This document shows positions 22,320 to 33,789 of a stretch of 64,000 nt of DNA, piece by piece. The position numbers were made by a program, and so were the translations under genes. The notes under the pieces were generated by a model. That model did not search any database, was not told the DNA's origin, and was given only the letters and a program-made list of their open reading frames with translations. The DNA is from Neoceratodus forsteri (lineage: Eukaryota > Chordata > Ceratodontiformes > Ceratodontidae), in the NCBI GenBank assembly GCA_016271365.2, contig CM028129.1:1003979501-1004043500 (forward strand), read 5' to 3'. The stretch's first letter is position 1; every line of letters starts with the position of its first letter.

Positions 22320-24780
22320 ATTATCTACACAAAAATATGGAGGCAAAGGGCCGTCAGGGAGGCCAAAGCAGACATGGAGCTGCATATCGTAGATGGGGTT
22401 AAGAACAGAGAAAAACAGTTTCTTAGATCTGTCAGTGAGAAAATGAAAAAAGGGGGGGAGCATCACATGGCTAGTTGAGGGGGATAGGGTGATAGAGGAT
22501 GATGAGCAAAAGGCCACAGTTCTGAATGACTACTTTTGCTCAGTATTCACTAAGGAGGATTGTGGGTCCATACCAGAAAGCAGCATCGAAGCGACCGCTA
22601 GGGGAGTCCCATAAATAAGGCAGCCAACACTTACTAGTGACAGAGTCCTGAAAGGGCTGGCAGCCCAAAAGATACATAAGGCCCCAGGACCAGATGGGTT
22701 TCATCTGAGGATACTTAGGGAATTGGCAGCAGAACTGCCTGAACCACTGACTGGGCGTTCAACAGCTTACTTAGGTCCGTGGAAGTTCCAAGAGATTGGA
22801 GAATGGCAGACATTGTACTGCTTCATAAGGGGGGGGGGATAGGGAGCAACCAGGGAACTACAGTGCAGGCCTGGCAGTCTGACCTACCTCCATCATAGGG
22901 AAGTTGATGGAATCACTAATCAAAGAGGACTTTGTGGACTACGTAGGGAGCAACAGACTCCAGGATAGTAAACAATGTGGTTTCATGGTGGGAAGGTCTT
23001 GTCAGACTAACCTGATTTTTTTCTTTGACTGGGTGACCAGGGAAGTAGACAAGGGCCATGGTATGGATCTGCTGTACTTTGACTTCAGCAAGGCTTTTGA
23101 TTCAGTACCGCACAAAAGGTTGTGCAAAAAGACAAGACCTGGGTGCAGCTAAAACCATGGTGAATTGGGTGGGTAGGTGGCTAGAAAGGAGGCAGCAGAG
23201 AATAGTGGTCAATGGGGTAAATCAGAGGAATGGGAGGTTATGAGTGGAGTTCCACAGAGATCTCCCCTGGGACTGGTCCTCTTCAACATGTTCATTAATG
23301 ACATTGGTGAGGGAATCCAGGACAGGTTGTGACTCTTCGCAGATGATACAGAACTATGTGGGAGGGTGGGTAGTAATGAGGGAATAAGGGGTATGCAGAG
23401 GGACCTACAAAAACTAGAGGAGAGATCAAAGGTCTGGCAGTTATAATTCAACTCCAAAAAGTGTAAGGTAATGCACTTAGGGAAAAGGAACCCCAAGATG
23501 AAGCACTTGATAGGTGGGGTGAAACTTAGCACTACAAAAGAGGAATAGGATCTAGGAGTTATCAGTAACTCTCATAAACAAATGAGTCAGGGCAATAAGG
23601 CCTATAGCAAGGCTAATAGGATGTTGGGATGTAGCGGGAGATGTATTGATAGCAGAAGAAAAGAAGTAATATTTCCCCTATACAGTTCCCTATTAAGGCC
23701 TCACCTTGAGTACTGTACCCAGTTCTAGAGCCCTCACCTCAGAAAGGTCAGGGATAGGTTGGAAACAGTGCAGGGTAGCAAAAATGATTCAGTATGCCGG
23801 CCCGCTGATGCTGAGGGTTGAGGCCCTGGACGCCACACCTCGTGCCACACCAGTAACCCACACTCAGGAATGAACGTGGGTCTCCAGGGGTCAGCAGGGG
23901 TGGAGAAGGATCCAGCATGCCAGGGACTGCTCTCCTTCTCTGGGAAGGGGGCCACCAGTAGTCGGTGAATGCCTGGCCCCTACTGGAGGCTGGGGGGGCA
24001 GAACGCCAATGCTGACAAGGTGGGCGGGGATGGGGCATATGCCTGGAGGAGCGCACACAGGAGCGTGCCGTTTGCCTTCACTGGCGTCATTGCACGCCCC
24101 ACCCCGAGGTGAAAGAACAAAAGCAGAAATGTGGACGTGTAGCTTGATGGCCATCCCAGATGCACTTGGCTCGAGGGTGTCACCCCCCGAGAAGACTGGA
24201 TCCAGACTTGGCAGTGAGTAAGGGGAGCTTACTGTCACCCCACCATGGGGAGCAAACCGTGGTGGTAGGACTGGAGGTGAGGGCCTCAATGGGAGCTGGG
24301 GTGCACCAGGACAGTGGCCGGATGCATGCTGACTGTGGGGGGAAGGGCTGATTATATGAGGAGGGCCTCAAGGCACTAAATATGTATTCACTGGAAACCA
24401 GAAGAGCGAGGTGAGATATGATTGAGACCTTAAAGGAATTAACATAGTAAACTGGGGGAATTACTGTATTTACACTGAATACCAACTAGAGGTCACGTGG
24501 TCACAAGTGGAAACTAACAGGAGGGATGTGAGGAAGTACTTCTTTATGGAAAGGGTGGTGGAAATTGGAACAGTCTGTTGGCTGAGGTGGTAGGTGCAAA
24601 CACAGTCAGGGGATTCAAGCAGACACTGGATAGAATGAAGGGAACGGTAGTCACCCAGGGTGATAAGAGCAGGGAAGAGAATGGGGAAAGGAACGGGAGG
24701 GTTAGTACCCTGGAGGAACAATAGGTTCCAGGGAAGGTTCCAGGGATTACAGTGAGTATGGGCAGACTGGATGGACCTCT
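22320..24780 (+). mobile_element. CR1-like LINE, plus strand, interrupted by a SINE and a MITE
   Basis: It starts before the RT (AKADMELHIVDGVKNREKQ, DYFCSVFTKEDCGS), then APGPDGFHLRILREL, GRSCQTNLIFFFDWVTREVDKG, YFDFSKAFDSVPHKRL (23058-23140) and LFADDTELCGR near 23335. After KVMHLGKRNPKM and LYSSLLRPHLEYCTQF the SINE at 23797-24348 interrupts. The ORF continues as LKALNMYSLETRRA. The 3' end (gcagactggatggacctct) is split by the MITE at 24781-25677 and resumes at 25678-25712. It lies head-to-head with the minus-strand CR1 to its left. Confidence 0.88.
23797..24348 (+). mobile_element. tRNA-derived SINE, copy 1
   Basis: The head CCCGCTGATGCTGAGGGTTGAGG...CCTGG corresponds to a tRNA A-box region, and GTAACCCACACTCAGGAATGAAC to the B-box region. 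The GC-rich body matches copies at 43215, 44854 (minus) and 48999. The CR1 ORF is split here; the flanks TGATTcagTATG and TGATTaTATG look like a degraded target duplication. Open frames inside are not genes. Confidence 0.7.
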
Positions 24781-25677
24781 GGGGCCTGATTCTCAAAGCC
24801 CAGATCAACACATCGCAAGTTGCGACAAAAGAGAGATGCGCCAGACCGCAGTTGCGCCAGGGACACTGCACCCGATTATGAATAAACAGGGTCCCTGTGC
24901 CAAAAATGCCGGGTCTGCTGCAACTCCACCACCACTGTGCCAAACAAATGGTGCAACCTGCGGACAGGACATTCAGATCCAGGCCCCCCCCCACCTGGCG
25001 CAACACTACTGAGGCTGGGGGGGCAGACGGCACACCCAGAAATGCACAAAAGGAGGGCAGTTGGGCAACATGAAAGGGGGGTGGCATGGCAGAGATAGAG
25101 GTGAAGGCCGTGCCACCCAACAGTAGTCCTGGCACCCAGTGGGGTGCATCTAACATACCATCCCACTGATATATGCACCCATATGCACATACTGTACTGT
25201 ACTGTACCCTACAGTGAGTGCATATGGGTGCAGAAGTGCCCTGAATGTCACAGTAGATGCACCCCACTGGGTGTCAGGACCACTGTCAGGTGGCACGGCC
25301 ATCACCCCTATCTCTCCCAGGCCCCACATCTCACCGGCTGCTCTTTTTGCATCAGTCGAGATGGCACAGGCAAGTTATACCACCTAATAGCAGGCGTAAC
25401 TTGCGCCCACTTCCATGGCCATGGTGGGGCTTTGAGAATCTCCAAAAAGGGGATGTGGCAGCAACACCATAGAGCATACCCCCCTTGCAACATGGTGCAG
25501 CCAGACGCAAGTCACAAGGGTGGCATAACTGGTGTTTGGTGCAATCCGGCTGCGTATGTTGCATGCCAGCTACCAGAATCTTTACATGCATAACCTTTGG
25601 TGCAAGGTTCTACTTGTGTAATTTTCCTTTGGTGCAAACACCTTACGCCAGATGTAACGCTTTGAGAATCAGGATCC
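24781..25677. mobile_element. GGGCYC-family MITE, copy 3
   Basis: Inverted termini GGGGCCTGATTCTCAAAGC (24781) and GCTTTGAGAATCAGGATCC (to 25677). It splits the 3' tail of a CR1-like LINE: gcagactggatggacctct before it and agtcttttt...ctatgtttctg after it. Interior motifs (TGCACC, GTGCCAAACAAATGGTGCA) match copies 1 and 2. A 265-codon open frame on the minus strand crosses this element and its flanks and is not a gene. The target duplication is not clear. Confidence 0.7.
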
Positions 25678-25712
25678 TAGTCTTTTTTTAACGCCATGGT
25701 CTATGTTTCTGT

Positions 25713-26440
25713 TGGTTCTGTAACCTATGTGTGGCCCATCCTCTTTCATTATGAAGACAGAACAGAAGTATTTGTTCAGGATATCTGCTTTTTCCTGATC
25801 ATCCTCTGCAGAGTTTCCCTCTGAACCCCTCTGTCTCACAATTCCTCATTTTTTACTTATATACCTGAAAAAGATCTTGTCCCCCTTCGTTACCCCCCCC
25901 CGGCTATTCTTTCCTCAGTTTGTGCTTTTACAACCCTACTACCTTCCCTCTGTTTTTGCTTATACACCTCTCTATCCTTTTCCCTCTGCATCTCCTTGTA
26001 TCTCCTTAACACTGCCCTTTTTCCCTTTTCTCTTGCCACTACCTCCTTTGAGAACCATATTGCTCTCTTGTCCTTCCTGCCATTGCTTACCTCTTTTGCA
26101 CAGTTTTGTTGCTGTCTCTTTTCCAGTCCTTAATATGGACCACTGTCCCTCCACCCCATCAGAATAATCTTCCCCTGCCAAAGCGTCTCTGAGGAATTCA
26201 CCCATTTTGTTAAAATCTGCTCTCCTGAAGTCCAGTACCCTTGTCCTTGTATGGTACACCTCTGCTTCCTTCCTAATGTTAAACTACACTGTACGCTGAT
26301 CACTAGTCCCCAGCTACCATCCCACCTTGCTCTCCTCAACATTATCTCTGTTCATAATCAGCAGGCCAGTATTGCCTCATCAAGAGTGGGTTCCTTGACT
26401 AGTTGCCTCAAAAATGCTTTCTGTATGTACCCTGAAGCTC
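25713..26440 (-). mobile_element. CR1-like LINE fragment, N-terminal RT region
   Basis: On the minus strand the region encodes the segment before the RT (disrupted FFRYISKK, SEGNSAEDDQEKADILNKYFCSVFIMKEDG). The same block precedes the RT in the plus-strand copy at 22.5 kb, so orientation is secure. It lacks the catalytic RT motifs. The 26259-25972 frame is Lys/Glu-rich and continues this LINE upstream. Confidence 0.7.
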
Positions 26441-27070
26441 GGGGGTGGAAAATTCAGGGATAATAATAGGAGGCTTTTCCTACATGAGGATGAACCTGTG
26501 GAAAATCCTACAAGTGGAAACAGTGGACAGGAAAACAGTACAATCCTTTAAAGTAAATGTGGAAAAATTTCTACTTACCAAGGGAAGCACTGGGTATCCT
26601 AGGTACTAGAGGGGTAGCATATCTCTCAACCTTTTGTCACTGTAATGTGGGACAATGACACTCAAAATGTGGGACAATGGCTCTCAAAATTAAGGACACA
26701 CCATCAAACATAAAGATACTATACAAGCTCAGAACACTGTGGAAATCAGTACCTAAATTTGTGCAACACTTGATTTAGCAAATTAGAATATCCTGAATTT
26801 CTGCTTTAAAAGTCTCATTTTATAGCAGTTACCCTATGTGGGCAGCACCCTTCAGGATGGATGTAGGACAGATCAAATTTGAAGGTGAAAATGAGACATA
26901 CCTCATTATGAGTGGCAGTTGAGAGGTATGTTCTGTAGGGAATCCCTCATAAATCAGTATCTGTTTGCAAAGCATACTTATTTGATCCCTGCTTGTCATG
27001 TTGAGGGTAGGTCAAAGCGGACAAGATGCAACTAGACTTCCTTCTGACCTAAATTACTATGCTACTATGT
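26405..27070 (+). mobile_element. CR1-like LINE 3' end, split by a hAT MITE
   Basis: 26405-26617 contains the C-terminal coding trace (ggaggcttttcctacatgagg, ggaaaacagtacaatccttt). The MITE at 26618-26930 interrupts, and the 3' tail resumes at 26931 and ends with ctgacctaaattactatgctactatg near 27070. Confidence 0.65.
26618..26930. mobile_element. hAT-type MITE, second copy
   Basis: Ends CATATCTCTCAAC and GTTGAGAGGTATG match the termini of the 7979-8266 element. The interior shares tcaaaatgtgggacaat-type AT-rich sequence with CACAC-like motifs. The flanking 8-mers (AGGGGTAG and TTCTGTAG) agree at only four of eight positions, so the duplication has decayed or the site was altered. Confidence 0.7.
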
Positions 27071-27079
27071 TTTATGTAC

Positions 27080-27920
27080 ATGAGTACTCTCATTGGGTAT
27101 AGTCACTGCCATGTAGCAGAAAGGGCAGACAAATTGGCATTGGGACCTATGCATCATTGTGTGAATTGCCTAGACACCATGGATTCATGGCGGGTAGGCA
27201 ATCCTAAGTGACAATGCTGCACACTGGTGGTCCCGTGGACCCCTGCACACATGCACATAAGGGATGCACTTCCCTTCCACTCTGGATTCTGCAACTGGTC
27301 ATGCTGCTATGTGCACAGCCAGTCCGGGGTGTGTCTGGGGTGTGTCCGCATTCTGTGACATTCATAAAGGTGCAAAGTGCCAGGCGTGGGGTGCATAGGA
27401 TACATAGGCAGGGACCCTGCCATAGTGCACATGTTCCCCTTGGATTTCGACCACAGGCAGTAGCGGGCACAACCACCCTTTACCTACCATGCTGCCCCAG
27501 CCTTCTGGGCAGACAGGGAGGGCTGCGGGCAGTCATTCTGGAACTTGCCCATAAACATTTAGTTTGTTAGACTGGGTGGGCCAAGCAGTCCTTATCTGCT
27601 GACAAATTCTACGTTTTTATGTTATGTTTCTGTGTCCTTCCTGTGCCTTTCCATAATCCACTACTCACCAAGAGCAGTGGATCTACTCCATGACCCAGGC
27701 AGGTGTGCAATTGGATGCCCACTTGTGTCCCTCGATCTACCCCATGTGCAGTAGCACAACGGGGGCAGGGCCACAGACAGGCACCCTGTGGAGACATGCT
27801 GTAGTGCATACTGTGCACCTCATACCTGTTCACAGGTGCAGAGCTACAAGGGCTGGGTATGCGTGAGTTGCACATACCTGGCCCCACACTGTTGCATAGC
27901 CCACACTGAGACATGAGTCT
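27080..27920. repeat. GC-rich repeat family, unassigned, with a CR1 tail
   Basis: 27080-27560 has interior sequence (gtccgcattctgtgacattcataaaggtgcaaagtgcc) that matches the reverse complement of 58200-58260. At 27566-27631 there is a CR1-like tail (gactgggtgggccaagcagtccttatctgctgac). 27640-27920 is more GC-rich repeat rich in gtgcacatacc motifs, similar to 57780-57850. I could not define ends. Confidence 0.45.
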
Positions 27921-28429
27921 AACCAGTTTTCAAAAGCTGTAGGGCACTTCTATACAAAGCTGTGGCACCAAAAATCCCATCGTATATGGTTGTGATGTCA
28001 TACTTGTGTTTTGAAACGTTAAAATAGTGATTGCTGTTTTTTTTATTTCCTCCCCTGTTCAACACCTTTATGCACAAAGACATCAATAATGGGCTTGATC
28101 AAATCCACATTCCCAATTGTGGCTCAAAGATTCAGTTTGGTGTGTACATTTTATTTACTGTATTTATTTAGTTATTTGTTTATTTATTTTGTCAGTAGTT
28201 CCACATCCTGGGATAGCCTCATTTAGGTGATATACCTAATTTCCAAAATTAGATTTTGTAACAATTTGAAAAAACAGTTACTTCTGTAGGAGGGCCACAC
28301 TGCCTCCTATCACTGCTTAGCTGTACATCATAGCTAATATTTACACAGTCTGATCTCTGCAGTTATGAAAAAGTTTGCTCTTATGGTTGCTCTCTATCTG
28401 GGTCACCTCTATTAACGTTTTTGCCTTAT

Positions 28430-28800
28430 CCTTTAACTGCTGTATACCTTGCTTAGCACAGTTGTATTTTTGCATGGCTTAGTTGATATTACACAGCGTA
28501 CTCTGTCTGAATTTGCTATCTGTATTGTATTTAGCATCGCTTAGCTGATATTACATAGCCTAAGCCCTGCATTTGAATCAGCTTATCTGTGTTGTATTTT
28601 ACACTGCTTAGTTAAAATTCGTAGCCTAATCCCCTGCTTTTGAATTTGCTTATCTGTGATTGAATTTAGCAGTTTTGCTGAAACTGCATAGTCAAACTGC
28701 TGCATTTGAACTTGCTTATCCGTACTGTATTGTGCACTGCTCAGTTGCATTCCATAGCCTAACCACAGTTTTGAATTTGCTTATCTGTGCTTACGCCCTA
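28430..28800 (+). repeat. 66-bp tandem repeats upstream of L2 copy 3
   Basis: At least five degenerate units, with the anchor motif (g)cttatctgt at 28513 (variant), 28581, 28648, 28714 and 28779, spacings 65-68 bp. A unit is roughly ttgaatttgcttatctgt...gcactgcttagttgatatt...catagcctaa. They end just before the LINE ORF, the place where promoter monomers of LINE 5' UTRs are found. Confidence 0.8.
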
Positions 28801-29084
28801 CCTGAGTCATTGCTACATACTGTACTGATTTACCACATTGTTTCTTGCCCTACTTTGCCTGCTCCTTTTCACTCTTCTACACCCTCCACCTCCCTCCCCC
28901 TTCCAACTCTGCTACCCTCCTTTCTATCCCCTCCTCACCCATCTCCCTCATTCTCTACCACCTCCCCTTTTCCCTCCCTATCCATACCGGTCTCTTCCCC
29001 TCCCCCACCCTCAATCTTGAGTTTCTTCACCTTGCCCTCCTCTCCCCTCACTGTCCCTGTCCTCTGTGCTCTCCTACCTGCTGC

Positions 29085-29165
29085 ATGGGTAGGAAGCCGA
29101 ACTTCATTCTTCTCATTCTCCTTTTCCTCCTTCTGTCTGGCTATATGGAACATAACCTGAGCCCC
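29085..29165 (+). other. Hydrophobic leader plus degraded 2A-like motif
   Basis: Codons from ATG 29085 read MGRKPNFILLILLFLLLSG then YMEHNLSP. Aligned to the L2 copy 1 leader, SG is kept and the next eight positions retain only E, N and the final P of DVELNPGP. The place of the motif, 27 residues from the Met and directly before the endonuclease, is the same. The 240 codon-length pyrimidine-rich frame before it is 5' UTR. Confidence 0.6.
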
Positions 29166-30773
29166 TCACCTCCCTCCCTGCCCTCCTCCGCTACTGCCAA
29201 GGCTCTTAGCCTTTACTATCTGAATGCTAGGAGCCTTCTCCCTAACTTTGACCACCTCTCCATCTGGGTTCAACTACACTCCCTTGATGTCCTCTGTATC
29301 TTTGAATCCTGCCTCTCCTTCAGGACTCTGGACTTTTTCCTGTCCCTTCGATTTCCATCTCTCCAGGCAGGACAGGGGGAAATCATGGAGGAGGTGTTGC
29401 CATCTACATCCACCAGAGCCTTTCATGCACTATGGCCTTCAGGAAGGCCACACCCTCCTCCTGTGAATTTCTCCTGGTCAAGCTCTCATTCCCCTCCTCT
29501 GTACCTACATTCATTGGGCTTTTACATGCCTCTCCTAAGATCTCACACTCATCACTGGTTGACTGTCTTTTCTCTATCACCTCCCTTTCTTCCACAGACA
29601 AACTCATCCTACTTGATGATTACAATGTAAATTGTCTCTCCCTGTCCTACAAATCTACCATTCACAGAACTGAGTCCCTTAATTTGTCCCAAGTTATTTT
29701 GGAACCCACTCAACTCCATCCCCACTCCACCAACCATACCTTTCTGGACTAGGTTCTAACCTCTCACACCCACTGCATTGTTGCTACAGGTACATTGCTG
29801 TATTCATTTGTTACCACTGCATGATGTTTTGCATCAGAAAAATCCGGCATCCCCCTCCTCACCAAAATATATCTGGTCCAGTTCTCTCTGGCCACTAAAC
29901 ATCATTGCTGTCCTGAGTGACCTTGCTGCACTAGACTAGTCAGCCATCCACTTTGTCTCTGATACTAATTTGACCCCAGGTTTCCACTTCCCCCGTTACC
30001 ATCCAGGAAACCCTGCGTGTCTTCTCCTCCCTTAACCCATCAAAGTCCAGCTCTGATGGGCTAAACCCCAATCTCCTGCACCACTCAGCTTCTGCTATTC
30101 CACTCCAAATTCTCCTCCATCTGGGACAAGCATGCCCACTTCAGGACATCCAGAGTCAAAACTTCCCACCACTGCTGTGCAAGTTTTCTGATCTCACCTG
30201 GACCCATTATAAATTATCCCGCTTATTTCCTTACCTCATCTCTTACAGGGCTGTGAGGAACAACTCTACAAAGGCTGTCCGGGCTTCAAAAGTGCACTAT
30301 TTCAAGGCCAACCTCCAGAATATCCTTAACTCCCTAGCTAATTTCTGGAAGGTTATTCACTCCCTTTTCAACCCCCTTCTCAGTACACCCCAATCCTCAT
30401 AGTTAGTGGTTCACCTGTGTCTGACCTTTCCTTTGTTACTGCTGTCTTCAACGAGTTCTTCACAACCTGTGCCTTCCCTTCTCTTCCCCCTCCTGGCTCC
30501 TGTCCTTCCCAACATGTTCTGCCTTCCTCCCCCCTTCCTGCCTTGGGTTTCCACTTCCCCCAACACTATCAAGGAGACGCTGCTTGCTCTTTCCTCTCTC
30601 AACCCATCAAAATCCATCCCTGACAAACTGGACCCCAAGCTCCTCCACCTCAGCTTCTGCAATTGCAGCTCTCCTTACTCAACTCCTAAACCATTCCCTT
30701 CTCTCTCTGCATTGTTCCTCAGTCCTGGAAATTGGTCAAAGTTTTCTCATTTTATAAGGGGGGGTGACCCCTC

Positions 30774-31078
30774 CTCAAAAATACAAAACACCGTCACGCA
30801 CTCCAGAGCCAGGAGGACTGATGACCCTCTAATGAAGGTAGTCAAAATAATACCACTTAGTCCAGATTGCTGATGCAAAATTCCTGGTTTTATTCCAAAG
30901 ATAAAACCAGGATCTTTGGAATAAAATCAGGAATTTTGCATCAGCAATCTGGACTAAGTGGTATTGTCCTCCTAGCTCTGGAGTGTGTGGTGGTGTTTTG
31001 TTTTTTTTGTTGTTGATTTAGGGGATGTAGCCCTCACCCGCTTCCCACCCCAGCTCTGCACCGTGGTGCTTTTGGTTT
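30774..31078. mobile_element. Foldback element with 12-bp target duplication
   Basis: Arms at about 30783-30897 and 30912-31001 are near-perfect inverted repeats (e.g. ccagattgctgatgcaaaattcctggttttat on the left, the reverse on the right), with about 30 extra bases in the left arm. The 12-bp direct repeat GGGTGACCCCTC flanks the insertion (30762-30773 and 31079-31090) in the RT of L2 copy 3. The phrase gaccctctaatgaaggtag resembles ends of Penelope-like elements. The type is uncertain. Confidence 0.7.
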
Positions 31079-31988
31079 GGGTGACCCCTCTTCCCCTGGC
31101 AATTTCTGTCCAATTTCCCTCCTCCCCTCCCCTCCCTCTCTAAGCTGCGAGAGAAACTGGTCCATTTCAGACTCCGCAACTTCCTTTTCTTCTCCAACTT
31201 CTTCTCACCCTTCCAGTCTGGTTTCCAGAAACACCATTCCATCATCTCTTCCATGCTGCTTGTCACTGATTCCGTCTTCTCTGGGATGGATCAGGGGCAC
31301 ATAATGGCCACCATTTTCATCAATCTGGCCAAAGCCTTTGACTGCTGTCCCATCCACTCCTCCTTGACAAGCTGAGCTCTGCTGACCTTTCAGCTCCCAC
31401 TGTTGATTGGTTCCATTCCTACCTCATGGGCCATCAACAATCGGTACAGGTAGGAGGTGTCCTGTCACCTCTACTTCCCATCAAGACTGGGGTCTGACAG
31501 AGCTCCATCCTGGGACTCATCCTCTTCTCCATCTCCTGAATGACCCCCCCACCTGTGCCAACTCACATATTCACATCTATGCAGATGACACAGTCATCTT
31601 CACTTCAGGTCCCTTCACCACAGCTGTGGAAGTCCTGCTTCAGTAGGATTCAGCAACATTCTGCACTGACTCCAATTCAACCAACTCAGAGTCAACACTA
31701 CAAAAATGGTATCCGTGACCTTTGATGCCAGTGAGAAAATGGTTACACTCTCTGGCCACCCCCAGATTTCACCATGCTGCCCTTGAAACAGTTCACTAGG
31801 GGACTTCTGATGACATCATCATGGACACAGCAGAAATTTAGCAGATTTCCACACTACCAACTCACTCAATCCAGTTAAATCATCTCTTTACAAGCAAAAC
31901 TAAGCACAAAGAAGCCTTTTACTTGTTAGCAGCTATGTTGGGACGTAATTGAAGGGACAGCATTATTAATAGAAGAGCTGTCACAGAC

Positions 31989-32325
31989 ATGGATACTCAG
32001 ATCATGGTCCAGCAGCACAGCCTCCTCAGCCACCAGTGGCCCTCTCACCCCATGGCACTGGACCTTGTGCACAAAGAGAAATTATTTACAATAACCTCCT
32101 GCACCTTGGTTACTGAGTTAAGAACCATCAGCGCTAAATTAGGTAAACTAGAAGGAACCTTCACTTTCTCACAGAGGGACATACAGCAGCTTCAGGAATG
32201 ACACACGGAACTCATGCAGGGCCTCAGCACCACTGCGGCTCAAGTCAATTCACACAACTCTGCATTGCTCTACTTTTACCACCAAGACATGGAAATAGCT
32301 GAGAAGATGGAAGATCTTAAGTCCT
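31989..32325 (+). pseudogene. LINE ORF1 coiled-coil remnant
   Basis: After ATG-like 31989 the frame reads HSLLSHQWPSH then TLVTELRTISAKLGKLEGTFTF and a stop, continuing as TELMQGLSTTAAQVNSHNSALL and MEIAEKMEDLK. The hydrophobic spacing fits a coiled coil like the trimerisation domain of L1/Tx1 ORF1 proteins, which bind LINE RNA. The RNA-recognition part is missing, replaced by the CR1 fragment from about 32330. The family call is by position and pattern only. Confidence 0.5.
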
Positions 32326-32329
32326 GATC

Positions 32330-32711
32330 TATCCCATGTATTCTTGAACCCCACCACTGTTTTCATCCCCACCACCTCCACTGGAAGACTGCTTCAGGAA
32401 TCCACCACTCTTTCTGTGAAGTACTTCCTCGCATCTCTCTTGAAGCTATCCCCCTCTAGCTTCTTATTATGCCCCCTTGCCCTTGAGCACCTTTTTTTCT
32501 CCCTGAAAAATACTTCCCTCTTGTACCTTGCTTACTTCCATGAGATAAAGGTCTCTATCCTATCCCTCCTTTCTCTCTCTCCTCTCTTCCAGGGTGTACA
32601 TATTTTAGGTATTTTCATTTCTCCTTATAGGGTTTCTCTTGCAGACCCTGCACCATTTCAGTTGCCCTCTTCTAGACTGCTTCCATTCTGTCTGTGTCCT
32701 TACTGAGGTAT
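32330..32711 (-). mobile_element. CR1-like LINE fragment, minus strand
   Basis: The minus strand gives the C-terminal LINE block: ...VQ...ATEMVQGLQ..., then SLKLxGEL-type residues and the end ccaccactgttttcatccccaccacc (reverse of the usual valine-rich 3' coding end). It ends at the GGGCYC MITE at 32712 and has no RT motif. Confidence 0.6.
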
Positions 32712-33540
32712 GGGGCTGGATTTTCAAAGCCCTTAGAATGGCGCAAGGTGCTTGTGTCCAAAATATTGGGCACAACAAGCAACTTGCACAAGAAGTGGCA
32801 CCCTGAGCTATTTTAGAAAGCAGCCTACACCAGTCAGCAGGCTGCTTGCACCAATGTGTGTTAGCACCAGCTGTGCACCACAAAAGTGACTACGGCATGG
32901 TATTAGGGGGCTCACGGCACACCCTGGCTGCCACAACCCTGACATCTGGATTTTCAAAACTCTCTCCAGGGACAAAGAGCTAAGTACCATTAGGCCAGCA
33001 AAGAACTGGTCTAATGGTACTTAGACAGCCCCTGGGAGGGTGTCAACTGCATCTTGCCACTGTGTCACCCCCCAGCAATATCCTGGTACATATAACCCCA
33101 TCCCTCAGCCCCAATGTGCCCATACCAGTGGAATCCCTGGGATCCAGTCCCCCCACCAAGACCTGATCTGCCTGTACATGACAGTTAAAAGCAATTCCCA
33201 GTGATCTCTTGCCCTCCTCTCCCCACTCTGATCCCCGGTACCCTGTAATATGGCTAGTCATCCCTGGTGATCTAGCAACCCCCCCTGTTCCAGCAGGTAG
33301 TGCCCACCACCCTGCTCCCCCCATTCATTATTACCCCAGATCTGGTGACTGGCACTGCCCTCCGAACACCACCATGGCCAGCCACTGAATGAACTGACAC
33401 AGCATGTACTGTACCAAGCCTGTGCCCTCCAGAAACAATCAGCTACAGCTCTGACCCACCACACTGGTGAAGTGTTCTCCTTCATTTCAGCAATACAACC
33501 TGCACAACAATTCAAAGAAAATATACCCTGCAAAAAACAA
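32712..33540. mobile_element. GGGCYC-family MITE, 5' part (copy 4)
   Basis: It begins GGGGCTGGATTTTCAAAGCCC at 32712, directly after a broken CR1 sequence, and shares the cttgtgtc and TGCACCA-type interior. The matching right terminus was not found, so the 3' limit is approximate. It contains a strong 19-bp hairpin at 32980-33024. A 93-codon and a 91-codon minus-strand frame here are not supported as genes. Confidence 0.5.
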
Positions 33541-33789
33541 TCTTAATCAGCGAAAAATAAAGCAGTAAACTGTACACCCTGTAAGCACAAAACAATAATA
33601 AAACCTGTAAGCACAAAACAAAATAGTAACACAATGGTAACTTTGCTTATCCAAAAGAAGCCTTAATGTTTCTCCTTGCTCTGTTAATGTTGCTCCTTGC
33701 TCTGTCCTTTCATGCAAACCCTAAAAGACAAGAGCTCAGGTTAAGCTAGGTGCTTTATGCCAGCAAATCTAGTCTTCAACCTAGGGATC
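33541..33789. other. No feature seen
   Basis: AT-rich stretch with a short near-duplication (ctgtaagcacaaaacaa at 33580 and 33605; gttaatgttgctccttgctctg at about 33670 and 33690). I see nothing else. Confidence 0.4.

Larger units (their letters stand above)
29085..31793 (+). pseudogene. L2 copy 3 ORF, endonuclease and RT
   Basis: The likely start is ATG 29085 (MGRKPN). After a hydrophobic leader and degraded 2A-like motif come YYLNARSLL (metal-binding Asn), LCIFESCLSF (catalytic Glu), then in another frame ILLDDYNVNCLS, where the usual GDFN of the endonuclease is changed to DDYN. The RT has FINLAKAFDCC near 31315-31345 and IYADDTVIF near 31576-31600, both catalytic positions kept. Frame changes are frequent, and GGDPSS at 30766 is split by the foldback insertion. 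Confidence 0.8.

Noticed and set aside
24470..25267. 265-codon minus-strand open frame
   Set aside because: It runs across a CR1 end and the GGGCYC MITE, so it is a chance frame over unrelated sequence.
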